A stretch of 64,000 nucleotides of DNA from Rhizomicrobium electricum (GTDB lineage: Bacteria; Pseudomonadota; Alphaproteobacteria; Micropepsales; Micropepsaceae): assembly GCF_011762045.1 (NCBI RefSeq), contig NZ_JAASQS010000003.1, positions 186,001 through 250,000 on the forward strand, given 5' to 3'. The position numbers and the translations under genes were made by a program. Each line of letters opens with the position of its first letter. Position 1 is the stretch's first letter. Shown here one piece after another: positions 32,927 through 41,445 of this stretch. A model generated the notes under the pieces. That model saw only the letters and a program-made list of their open reading frames with translations. It was not told where the DNA came from and did not search any database.

Positions 32927-33232
32927 ATGAATACTGTAATCACTCTAATGTCGGCCTTGTCCGACCCCACCCGGCTCGGCGCCCTGCTGCTGCTCGCGGA
33001 CGGCAAAGAACGCTGCGTCTGCAAGCTTATGGAGCACCTCAACGCCACCCAATCGCGGATGTCGCGCCACATGGGCGTGCTGAAGCAGGCGGGTCTGGTG
33101 GTGGACCGGCGTGATGCCCAATGGGTGCGCTACCGCCTCAATCCCGCGCTCGCACCGAGCACCAAAGCGATCATCAAAGCGGTGGTCGCTGCGGCCGCCG
33201 CGTCGGAAGACATCGTGGGCAAAGTCGCATGA
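32927..33232 (+). CDS. arsR: ArsR-family metalloid-responsive repressor
   Basis: This encodes 101 residues with a winged helix. CVCKL (Cys30, Cys32) in the alpha-3 region is the As(III)/Sb(III) site of classical ArsR (ELCVCDL). QSRMSRHMGVLKQAGLV is the recognition helix. It should repress its own operon until a thiophilic metalloid binds. The stop overlaps the permease start (ATGA). No arsB, arsC or acr3 is nearby, so the inducer may be an organoarsenical or another soft metal. Confidence 0.92.
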   Translation: MNTVITLMSALSDPTRLGALLLLADGKERCVCKLMEHLNATQSRMSRHMGVLKQAGLVVDRRDAQWVRYRLNPALAPSTKAIIKAVVAAAAASEDIVGKVA

Positions 33233-34278
33233 GCGAGATTTCCTCCTCCCCTGCGCCGCGGCCGGCGTTTCCGTGGGGCCTGCGCACCGCGCTCGGGCTT
33301 GCCGTCTGGATTGGCGCGTATGCGGCACTCGAACCCGTTTCCCGGTGGCTCGTTTCCTTCCTGCCGCTGGCGCACGACGGCGCGCTCTACGCCGCCGCGG
33401 CGTTCTTCATCTACGAAGTGCCGAAGGTGCTTCTGCTGCTGACCATCGTCGTGTTCGGGATCGGCGTGATCCGCACCTTTTTCTCGGTCGAGCGCACCCG
33501 CGCCTTTCTGGCGGGCAAGAACGAATTCGCCGGCAATGTCGGCGCCGCCTCGCTTGGCATCGTCACACCGTTCTGTTCCTGCTCGGCCGTGCCGATGTTT
33601 CTCGGCTTCGTGTCGGCCGGGGTTCCCTTGGGCGTCACCTTCTCGTTCCTGATCGCGTCGCCGATGATCAACGAAGTGGCGCTCGGCCTTCTCTTTGCCC
33701 TGGTGGGCTGGAAGGTGGCGGCGACCTATCTTATTTTCGGTCTTTCCGTTGCCATCGTCGCCGGATGGATCATCGGACGGATGCATCTGGAAAGCTGGCT
33801 CGAGCCGTGGGTTCAGACCCTGAGAGCGGCGCCGGTCGAATTGCCGGATCGGAAAATCACCGCGAGCGAGCGCGTCGACGCGGGCCTCGAAGCCGTCAAA
33901 GACATCGTCGGCAAGGTCTGGCTGTGGGTCGTTGCCGGTATTGCCGTCGGCGCCTTCATTCACGGCTACGTGCCGAACGGCGTGCTCGCGGCGATCATGG
34001 GACGCGAAGCGTGGTGGTCCGTTCCCGCTGCCGTGGTGATCGGCGTTCCGATGTATTCCAACGCCGCGGGCATCATTCCAGTGGTCGAAGCGCTACTGGA
34101 AAAGGGCGCGGCGCTCGGCACCGTGCTGGCCTTCATGATGAGCGTCACCGCTCTTTCGCTGCCGGAGATGATCATTCTGCGCAAAGTGCTGAGCCTGCGC
34201 CTGATCGCCGTCTTCGCCGGCACCGTCGCCGCGGGCGTGCTCGCGGTCGGGTACCTGTTCAACGTTCTGTTTCTTTAG
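33229..34278 (+). CDS. DUF318/ArsP-type permease (UPF0718)
   Basis: This encodes 349 residues with about eight membrane helices in two similar halves. TPFCSCSAVPMFLGF (Cys116, Cys118) in the first half and VPMYSNAAGIIPVVEALL in the second are the repeated signature of the family. ArsP members export trivalent organoarsenicals and use Cys residues; other members have no known substrate. It is directly controlled by the ArsR gene. The central cytoplasmic loop (about 180-225) is charged. Confidence 0.88.
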   Translation: MSEISSSPAPRPAFPWGLRTALGLAVWIGAYAALEPVSRWLVSFLPLAHDGALYAAAAFFIYEVPKVLLLLTIVVFGIGVIRTFFSVERTRAFLAGKNEFAGNVGAASLGIVTPFCSCSAVPMFLGFVSAGVPLGVTFSFLIASPMINEVALGLLFALVGWKVAATYLIFGLSVAIVAGWIIGRMHLESWLEPWVQTLRAAPVELPDRKITASERVDAGLEAVKDIVGKVWLWVVAGIAVGAFIHGYVPNGVLAAIMGREAWWSVPAAVVIGVPMYSNAAGIIPVVEALLEKGAALGTVLAFMMSVTALSLPEMIILRKVLSLRLIAVFAGTVAAGVLAVGYLFNVLFL

Positions 34279-34288
34279 GAGGGATGCA

Positions 34289-34522
34289 ATGAAACACGTG
34301 AAAGTTTTCGGTCCGGGCTGCGCCCGCTGCCAGCAAACCGCCGACATGGTGAAAGCCGAAGCCGCCAAAATCGGCGTCGAGGTCGAGGTCGAAAAAGTCA
34401 CCGACTATGCCGAGATCGCCAAAGCCGGCGTCGCCTCGACGCCCGGCGTGATGATCGACGGCAAGCTGGTCCATGCCGGCGGACTGCCGAAGCCGGCCGA
34501 CATCCAAAGCTGGCTGAAATAA
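34289..34522 (+). CDS. Small thioredoxin-like protein (MTH895 type)
   Basis: This encodes 77 residues, a minimal thioredoxin fold. CARC (Cys11, Cys14) is the redox site, STPGVMIDGK the cis-Pro loop. Such mini-thioredoxins often follow DUF318 permeases. It probably reduces a cysteine of the permease or of the DGC protein, or the cargo itself. It begins 10 bp after the permease stop, behind TTAGGAGG, and lies in the cytoplasm. Confidence 0.88.
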   Translation: MKHVKVFGPGCARCQQTADMVKAEAAKIGVEVEVEKVTDYAEIAKAGVASTPGVMIDGKLVHAGGLPKPADIQSWLK

Positions 34523-34558
34523 ACGCGCATTCCATACCAACCTGCGAAAGATATTCCG

Positions 34559-34954
34559 ATGAGCAAGTCGAAATCCTGCGGATGCGGTAACGCCTCCGAA
34601 CAAGGTCCCGTCAAACTGATCTATGCCTGCTCCGGCGCCGCCGATGTCGGAGAAATCGCCGATCGCGCCGCCCGCACCGTCGCGCGCGCTGGCGGCGGCA
34701 AACTGCAATGCGCCAACGCCATCGGCGCCGGACTGGAAAGCTATGTCGAAGCCGCCAAAGGGGCGGACAAGGTTCTGGCCATCGACGGCTGCATCAATCA
34801 CTGCGCCGCCAATTGCCTGAAGAAGGCCGGGGTCACCAAGTTCGAGCATCTGGTGCTGAACCATATCGGCCTGGCCAAGCAGGCCTCGCCGCCGAACGAC
34901 GACAACATCGCCAAGGCGGTTACGGCGGCGGAAAAGATGCTCAGCGCCGCCTGA
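34559..34954 (+). CDS. DGC-domain putative zinc-binding protein
   Basis: This encodes 131 residues. IDGCINHCAANCLKKAG (Cys78, Cys82, Cys86) is the DGC-domain core with the conserved Asp-Gly-Cys; Cys24 and Cys51 are further candidates, and the N terminus has SCGCG. The family is annotated as zinc-binding with no proven role. Together with the permease and the mini-thioredoxin, all under one ArsR, it forms a compact thiol/metal unit. It may hand a soft metal or metalloid to the permease; this is inferred. Confidence 0.85.
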   Translation: MSKSKSCGCGNASEQGPVKLIYACSGAADVGEIADRAARTVARAGGGKLQCANAIGAGLESYVEAAKGADKVLAIDGCINHCAANCLKKAGVTKFEHLVLNHIGLAKQASPPNDDNIAKAVTAAEKMLSAA

Positions 34955-35269
34955 GCGGACCCGATTGCGCGCCGGAAGCATTGCAGTGGCGGCGGTTTTC
35001 GGACCCTGCCGCCCCTGCGATCCGCCCCGGTGCAGCACCAAACAAGATCAACCACACAGCGCCCGCGTAGAACTGAGAACCCTTTGGAAGAAAAGGGAAA
35101 TGATGTGTCGAAACCGGCTAGCGCGCTGTTTTCCCTGGCAATACCGCCATCAGACGGAAGTATCCCAGTAAAATCAATTTCTTGATCTCCGCGACCACCA
35201 GCGCTCCGCTGTTGCGCGGGAAGACCTGCCGTCTTAAGTAAGATTCAGCAGCAAACGCGAGTATTCCCA
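34955..35269. other. Non-coding gap before ilvD
   Basis: These 315 bases show no gene. A small hairpin CCCTTT/AAAGGG lies at 35080-35097. A short frame beginning near 35101 lacks runs of Ile/Val/Leu codons, so I see no branched-chain attenuator peptide. The ilvD promoter presumably lies here, but no clear -35/-10 pair stands out. Confidence 0.45.
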
Positions 35270-37120
35270 ATGCCAGCCTATCGCTCCCGGACCACGACCC
35301 ATGGACGCAACATGGCGGGCGCGCGCGGGCTTTGGCGTGCCACCGGCATGACCGATGCCGATTTCTCCAAGCCGATCATTGCCGTCGTCAATTCGTTCAC
35401 GCAGTTCGTGCCGGGCCATGTCCACCTCAAGGACCTCGGCCAGATGGTGGCGCGCGAGATCGAAGCGGCGGGCGGCGTCGCCAAGGAGTTCAACACCATC
35501 GCCATCGACGACGGCATCGCCATGGGCCATGACGGGATGCTCTATTCCCTGCCCTCGCGCGAACTGATCGCCGACAGCGTCGAATACATGGCCAACGCCC
35601 ATTGCGCCGACGCGCTGGTGTGCATCTCCAATTGCGACAAGATCACCCCCGGCATGCTGATGGCGGCGCTGCGTCTCAACATTCCGGCGATTTTCGTCTC
35701 CGGCGGTCCGATGGAAGCCGGCAAGGCGGTGATCAAGGGCGAGAAAAAGTCGCTCGATCTGATCGACGCCATGGTGATGTCCGCCGACGACGCGGTCGAC
35801 GACAAGGACGTCGAGACCGTCGAGCAGAACGCCTGCCCGACCTGCGGCTCGTGCTCGGGCATGTTCACGGCCAATTCGATGAACTGCCTGACCGAAGCGC
35901 TCGGCCTGTCGCTGCCCGGCAACGGCACGCTGGTCGCCACGCATGCGGACCGCAAGGAGTTGTTCCTGCAGGCGGGACGCAAGATCGTCGAAATCACCAA
36001 GCGCTATTACGAACAGAACGACGAAAGCGTGCTGCCGCGCTCGGTCGCCAGCTTCGCCGCGTTCGAGAACGCCATGGCGCTCGACATCGCGATGGGCGGC
36101 TCGACTAACACGGTGCTGCACCTCCTGGCGGCGGCGCGCGAAGCGGGCGTTCCCTTCATGATGAAGGATATCGACCGGCTGTCGCGCAAAGTCCCGCATC
36201 TGTGCAAAGTGGCGCCATCGATCTCCACCATTCACGTCGAAGACGTGCATCGCGCCGGCGGCGTGATGGCCATTCTCGGCGAACTCGATCGCATCGGCCT
36301 CATCCATCGCGACTTGCCGACGGTGCATGCGCCAACGCTGGGCGCCGCCATCGACGCATGGGACGTCACCCGCGCCAACAATCCCGAGGTGGCGAAGTTC
36401 TTCCGCGCCGGCCCCGGCGGCAAGCGCACCACGCAGGCCTTCAGCCAATCGGAACGCCACAGCGAACTCGACATCGACCGGGCGGGTGGCGCCATCCGCG
36501 ATTACGAACACGCCTACAGCAAGGACGGCGGTCTCGCCGTGCTGTACGGCAATCTCGCCGAAGACGGCTGCATCGTGAAGACGGCGGGCGTCGATCCCTC
36601 GTCGTTGCGGTTCTCCGGCCCTGCGCGGGTGTTCGAGAGCCAGGACGATACGGTGTCGGCGATCCTGACCGGCAAGATCAAGGCGGGCGATTTCGTCGTG
36701 ATCCGCTACGAAGGGCCGAAAGGCGGCCCCGGCATGCAAGAAATGCTGTATCCGACGAGCTATCTGAAATCGAAGGGCCTCGGCAAAGCCTGCGCGCTGA
36801 TCACCGACGGCCGCTTCTCGGGCGGCACATCAGGACTTTCCATCGGCCATGTTTCGCCGGAAGCGGCGGACGGCGGCGCCATCGCCCTGGTCGAAGAAGG
36901 CGATACGATCACGGTCGACATTCCCGATCGCAGCATTCGCCTCGACGTGCCCGCGGAAACGCTGGCCAAGCGGCGCGCCGCGATGGAGGCCAAAGGCGAC
37001 AAGGCGTGGAAGCCGGTCTCGCGCAAGCGTGTCGTTTCCGCGGCGCTCAGGGCCTATGCCCTGTTCACCACCAGTGCCGCCAACGGCGCCGTGCGGAACC
37101 TGGATCAGACCCCGCGCTGA
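35270..37120 (+). CDS. ilvD: Dihydroxy-acid dehydratase
   Basis: IlvD dehydrates 2,3-dihydroxy acids to 2-keto acids, the third common step of isoleucine and valine synthesis; it uses a Fe-S cluster. The 616-residue protein has the N-terminal [33 protein letters not shown] and [18 protein letters not shown] with the cluster cysteines, and the C-terminal [22 protein letters not shown]. The length equals E. coli IlvD. It is monocistronic and convergent with the tannase-family gene. Confidence 0.97.
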   Translation: MPAYRSRTTTHGRNMAGARGLWRATGMTDADFSKPIIAVVNSFTQFVPGHVHLKDLGQMVAREIEAAGGVAKEFNTIAIDDGIAMGHDGMLYSLPSRELIADSVEYMANAHCADALVCISNCDKITPGMLMAALRLNIPAIFVSGGPMEAGKAVIKGEKKSLDLIDAMVMSADDAVDDKDVETVEQNACPTCGSCSGMFTANSMNCLTEALGLSLPGNGTLVATHADRKELFLQAGRKIVEITKRYYEQNDESVLPRSVASFAAFENAMALDIAMGGSTNTVLHLLAAAREAGVPFMMKDIDRLSRKVPHLCKVAPSISTIHVEDVHRAGGVMAILGELDRIGLIHRDLPTVHAPTLGAAIDAWDVTRANNPEVAKFFRAGPGGKRTTQAFSQSERHSELDIDRAGGAIRDYEHAYSKDGGLAVLYGNLAEDGCIVKTAGVDPSSLRFSGPARVFESQDDTVSAILTGKIKAGDFVVIRYEGPKGGPGMQEMLYPTSYLKSKGLGKACALITDGRFSGGTSGLSIGHVSPEAADGGAIALVEEGDTITVDIPDRSIRLDVPAETLAKRRAAMEAKGDKAWKPVSRKRVVSAALRAYALFTTSAANGAVRNLDQTPR

Positions 37121-37121
37121 G

Positions 37122-37142
37122 GCCCGCGATCACTTCGCGGGC
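37122..37142. terminator. Hairpin between ilvD and the tannase-family gene
   Basis: GCCCGCGA-N5-TCGCGGGC is a perfect 8-bp stem two bases after ilvD ends, reaching into the last codons of the convergent gene. With no T-run it may act as a weak two-way terminator. Confidence 0.4.
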
Positions 37143-38911
37143 GCGGTGCAGACGAAGCTCTCGGCCTTTTCGATATCGCCTTTGCCGTCGTAACGCGGCA
37201 CGGCGGGATACGGGCAAAGCGGACGCTTGCGCCCCGGCCACGGCGTTGCGGGGCCGGCACTCGCTTCGATGCGATCGGACGCCGCCCCTTGCTCGACCCA
37301 GTGGACCAGGGCGGAAAATCCGTCGAACCGATCCGTCGCCGGACCGCCTGCGCAATGGCCCATGCCGGGAACCGGGAAGACGCGCACGGTGCTCGCGGCG
37401 TTTCCGTTCATCCGGGCATCGGCTTCGCGCCACCACGCCAGCGTGTCGTTGAGCGAGAACACCGGATCGGAGCCGCCGTGATAGACGATCAGCTTGCCGC
37501 CATGACCGGCGAAGGCGTCGAGGTTGGGCGAACGCGCGTTAATATCTTCCCAGGCCGAACGCGGAAATGCAGCGCTGGTGGCGAAGATCGCCGGCGCATC
37601 GCGATCGAAATCATAGGCCATCAAATAATCCATGGCCGCTTGCGGTCCGGGCGGCAGCACCCGCGGCGGCGTTGAAAAGATCTCCGACAGCGTGCCCGCG
37701 CCCATCGACACCGCGATCGAGGTCATGCCAGGGCCGGAGCTGCCGGCCGGTGCGCCGATCGTCCACATCCGCCAGCCCCCATCGGCGAGACCGCCGTCCC
37801 ATGGGAAGCTCGCATAAAGCGCCTCGCCCTTGCGGTTCGAGGGACCGGCGAAGAACTTGTCGAGAGCGGCGATCTGCGGCTTGCCGAGGCAAGAGGCCGA
37901 CTTGGCGCCTTTGCATTGCAGCTTGTGCAATTCGGCATCGACCCGCTTGGCACTGCACTGACCGACCGTGCCGATAATGCCGTCCTTTAGTCCATCGTCG
38001 GTATCGCAAGCCGCCAGCACCGCTTGGCGCGCCAGTTTGAGATCGTCGTCCGTAAAGGTGGCGGCGAGCTGTTCCGGGGTGACGGACTTGCTCTTGCCGC
38101 CCGCCGCGGCCGCGAATGCCTGCACCGTCCAGGGATGGCCAAGCGCTGCCTTGGGCAGCGACATGCCGGGTGCACCGACCAGAATACCGTCGAACGCATC
38201 GGGATAGCGCTCGGCGAACGCCAGACCCTCCTGGCCGCCTTTCGAGCAGCCGGCAAAATAGGAACGGACCGGCTGCCGCGAATAGAACCGGCCGATGAGC
38301 GCCCGCGCGGCATCGTAAGTCACCTTCAGTGCGGCATGACCGTAGTTGGCGCGCGCTTCGGGATCGCGGCCGAACGCGGACGGACCGCCGTTGGCGGGAT
38401 CGGCGTTGAGTTCGTTGCTGTGGCCGGAATCGCCGCTGACCACCGCATAGCCCTGCGCCAGCGCGGGCGGGCGGCCGAAGCCGACCGAGCCGAGCGCGGA
38501 TCCGAGATTGCCGTCGGTCCCGCCGCCGCCTTCGAAGAAGAAGCGGCCGTTCCAATCCTCGGGCAAACGCAGATGGAAACGGATGGCATAGTGGTCGCCG
38601 TCGATCCCGACCCGCTCGCCGGTGATGCCGGTAATCTCGCAATGCGCCGGCAGCGGCCCGCTTTTCATGCCGCCGAAACCGAGATCGACCGTCGCCCCCG
38701 CTGCCTGAGCCTTGGCGCTCAGAATGCGCATGCCTGGTAATGCCTGACCGGCACCTGCCAATGCCTCGCAGCGCTGAGCCGCGGTTGGCGGCGCGATCGG
38801 TTGCACTTTTTCGGGCGCACAAGCCGACGCCGTCGCCAGTACGGCGGACGCAACCGACAGCAACAGAGCCGGCGAATGCCGGTTCGAACGGCGGCTTGTG
38901 ATTTCACGCAT
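37130..38911 (-). CDS. Tannase/feruloyl esterase family lipoprotein
   Basis: This encodes 593 residues. The N terminus is a lipoprotein-type signal with the probable lipobox ASAC (Cys31), so it should be tethered in the periplasm or at the cell surface. The nucleophile Ser is in FAGCSKGGQEGL; the Asp near YHGGSDPVF and the His in PGMGHCAGGP complete the CS-D-HC arrangement of the family. Such enzymes release gallic, ferulic or other phenolic acids from esters. It lies at the end of the glycan locus beside GH31 (46 bp gap), which fits removal of ferulate from arabinoxylan. Confidence 0.88.
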   Translation of the reverse strand: MREITSRRSNRHSPALLLSVASAVLATASACAPEKVQPIAPPTAAQRCEALAGAGQALPGMRILSAKAQAAGATVDLGFGGMKSGPLPAHCEITGITGERVGIDGDHYAIRFHLRLPEDWNGRFFFEGGGGTDGNLGSALGSVGFGRPPALAQGYAVVSGDSGHSNELNADPANGGPSAFGRDPEARANYGHAALKVTYDAARALIGRFYSRQPVRSYFAGCSKGGQEGLAFAERYPDAFDGILVGAPGMSLPKAALGHPWTVQAFAAAAGGKSKSVTPEQLAATFTDDDLKLARQAVLAACDTDDGLKDGIIGTVGQCSAKRVDAELHKLQCKGAKSASCLGKPQIAALDKFFAGPSNRKGEALYASFPWDGGLADGGWRMWTIGAPAGSSGPGMTSIAVSMGAGTLSEIFSTPPRVLPPGPQAAMDYLMAYDFDRDAPAIFATSAAFPRSAWEDINARSPNLDAFAGHGGKLIVYHGGSDPVFSLNDTLAWWREADARMNGNAASTVRVFPVPGMGHCAGGPATDRFDGFSALVHWVEQGAASDRIEASAGPATPWPGRKRPLCPYPAVPRYDGKGDIEKAESFVCTAPAK

Positions 38912-38957
38912 GGCTCATCCCTTCCCGCAGCGATCCTCGCAGCACACCCGGACGCGT

Positions 38958-41309
38958 TCAGCCGGCCGGCATTTTGATCGTGGTCTTGCTGCCCTTGTAG
39001 AGAACGCTCTGGAAATGCGCCGCTTCGCCGTCACCAGCACCGACGCCGTTACCGACCCAGACGACGCGGAATTCGCGGTTCTGAACCATGCCGGGGAATT
39101 TGCCCTGACGGGCGCCGAAGGTGAGCGTGTGCGACGCCTCGTTCCATGAAATATCGATGGTGGCGCGTTCGCCCTTCTCGTAGCCCCAGCCGTTGCCGCT
39201 GTCGTCATAGAGCGTGAAACGGCCATCGGCGCCGCGATAAACGCGCAACTCGATGGGCTTGCCCTTCTGCGCTTCGGCGTGCCCCACCACAGGCCCCATC
39301 GGCAGGATCGAGCCGGCACGGACGTAGAGCGGCAGGACATCCAGCGGCGCATGGGAAACGACGGTGGCTTTGCCCTTGATCCGTTGGCCCGTCCAGAAAT
39401 CGTACCAGTCGCCCGCACCGGGCAGATAAACGGTGCGATCCGTCGCGCCTTTGCGCACCACCGGCGCCACCATCACGGCGGGGCCGAACATGTACTGATC
39501 GGCGATATCGAGCGCGTCGGGATCGGCGCCGAAGTCGAACACCAGCGGACGCATCATGCTGCCGCTCTGGCTGGTGACCTGCCACGCGAGCGAATAGATA
39601 TAGGGCAACAGGCGATAACGCAGCCGGTCGTATTTCAGCAGGATCGGCTGAACGTCGGCATTGAACTGCCACATCTCCTTAGACTTGCCGGTGCCGTGAG
39701 TACGGAACATCGGCGTGAAGGCACCGAACTCGAACCAGCGGGTGAACAGCTCGCCGTAGGCCGGATCCTTGGGATCGCCGGCGAAGAAGCCGCCGATATC
39801 GGTGTTCCAGTACGGCAGACCGGCAGCGATGAAATTCAATCCCGCCGGAATCTGGCGGCGGAAGGTTTCCCAGTCGCCGTGAATGTCGCCCGACCAACTG
39901 ATGGCGCCGTTGCGCTGCTGCCCGGCCCAGGCCGAACGCGTCAGGATGACCGGACGGCGATCGGGGAAGTCGCGGCGATGGCCTTCGAAGACGCCCATGG
40001 TGTGATAGAGCGGATAGGCGTTGTAGACCAGCGCACCGGGTCCTTTAGCAGTCTCGACATCGCGCATCTGTCCCCAGGCGCCGCCGAGTTCGGCTTCGGA
40101 GGCATCAAGCCACCAGCCGTCGAACCCGTTCTGTCCGAGACGCTTGGAAATCTGGTTCCAGTAGAGATCGCGGCCCTTGCCGAAGGGATCGTACCAGCGG
40201 CCGAAGCCGGGCGGATACACGTTGGTGTAGGTTTCGGGATAGAGCTCACCCGCGGCATCGAGCGCTTTGTAATTGTCGGTGTCCTTGTCGAAGCGCGACC
40301 ACACCGAGACGATGGTGTGAATGTCGAGGGCGTGAATGTCGGCGACCATCTTGGTCGGATCGGGGAAGCGCTTGGGATCGAACTGATGGGCGCCCCACTG
40401 CCCGTCCTTCCAGTACTGCCAATCCTGGATGATGCCGTCGATGGGAATGCCGCTGTCGCGATAGCGCTTGGCGACGCCGACGATTTCATCCTGGGTGGCG
40501 TAGTGCTCGTAGGATTGCCAGAAGCCCCAGGCCCAGCGCGGCAGCATCGGAGCCTCGCCGGTCAGCTTGCGATAACCCGCAACGATGGTGTCGGCGTTGG
40601 TGCCGGTGATGAGATAATAGTCGGTCGCTTGCGCGGCTTCGGATGCGAATTGGAGATTGCCGCCTTCAGCCGGCCGCTGCAGCGAGACGTCGGTCACCGA
40701 GGCGTTGTCCCACAGGATGCCCCAACCGCCGCTGGTCAGCAGCATCGGCAGTCCGGTGTCGCCATTGGCCTGCTGCAGATGCACGCCCTGCTTCTGCCAG
40801 TCGAGACCACCGGCCGGGTGCTGACCGAGGCCGTAATAATGCAAGCCTGCGCCGAACGGCACGCCGAACGACTGCGTGATGCGATAGAGACCGGCAGCGG
40901 CGGACACGGCGGCATTGCCACCTTCCGACACGAAGGGCTTGGCCTCGCCGGACTTGTAGAAGGCGATGCGGCCGTCTTTGCGGGTCACGGTGATCCGCAG
41001 CGAGGCGGTGGTGGCGACGATCTCATCGCCGGTCTGCGATACGGCGAAGCTCGCTGGCGCCTTCTTGCCGTTGACGATCAGACTCGGCCGCGGCTCGGCG
41101 GCACCTGCGGGCAAGCGGCGGATGCGCAGGATGTTCTCGCCCCACGGCTCGACCAGGGTCGCGCCGCACGCGCTCTGCAGCGTCAGGCTGGCGGCGGACG
41201 GCGTCACGGCGGTAACCGCCGGCGAACAGGGGGCTGCCCAGCCGGCGGCAGCCAGCAACGGCAGCAGCGATATGCCTGTGAGGAGCGCTCGCTTGGAATA
41301 CCGGGTCAT
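38958..41309 (-). CDS. GH31 family glycosidase, likely alpha-xylosidase
   Basis: This encodes 783 residues. A signal peptide (1-25) exports it. The GH31 barrel carries nucleophile Asp402 in DGWWLDASEAE and acid/base Asp475 in SWSGDIHGDW. The WWLDASE form resembles the Xyl31A-type alpha-xylosidases more than alpha-glucosidases. N-terminal and C-terminal beta domains flank the barrel. GGAGGG sits three bases before the ATG at 41309. The enzyme would remove terminal alpha-xylose from xyloglucan or complex xylan fragments. Substrate preference is inferred. Confidence 0.88.
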   Translation of the reverse strand: MTRYSKRALLTGISLLPLLAAAGWAAPCSPAVTAVTPSAASLTLQSACGATLVEPWGENILRIRRLPAGAAEPRPSLIVNGKKAPASFAVSQTGDEIVATTASLRITVTRKDGRIAFYKSGEAKPFVSEGGNAAVSAAAGLYRITQSFGVPFGAGLHYYGLGQHPAGGLDWQKQGVHLQQANGDTGLPMLLTSGGWGILWDNASVTDVSLQRPAEGGNLQFASEAAQATDYYLITGTNADTIVAGYRKLTGEAPMLPRWAWGFWQSYEHYATQDEIVGVAKRYRDSGIPIDGIIQDWQYWKDGQWGAHQFDPKRFPDPTKMVADIHALDIHTIVSVWSRFDKDTDNYKALDAAGELYPETYTNVYPPGFGRWYDPFGKGRDLYWNQISKRLGQNGFDGWWLDASEAELGGAWGQMRDVETAKGPGALVYNAYPLYHTMGVFEGHRRDFPDRRPVILTRSAWAGQQRNGAISWSGDIHGDWETFRRQIPAGLNFIAAGLPYWNTDIGGFFAGDPKDPAYGELFTRWFEFGAFTPMFRTHGTGKSKEMWQFNADVQPILLKYDRLRYRLLPYIYSLAWQVTSQSGSMMRPLVFDFGADPDALDIADQYMFGPAVMVAPVVRKGATDRTVYLPGAGDWYDFWTGQRIKGKATVVSHAPLDVLPLYVRAGSILPMGPVVGHAEAQKGKPIELRVYRGADGRFTLYDDSGNGWGYEKGERATIDISWNEASHTLTFGARQGKFPGMVQNREFRVVWVGNGVGAGDGEAAHFQSVLYKGSKTTIKMPAG

Positions 41310-41445
41310 TTTCCCTCCGCCGAATTGTCTGATTTTAATTCGATATAGCGCACCTGCGGTCGCCGGAAAAGGCGCGGAGGAAAAACGAAGGGGCGAAGCG
41401 GCGACCGACACAGCCGCGCGCTTCGCCCCCCTATGCCTTACAACG

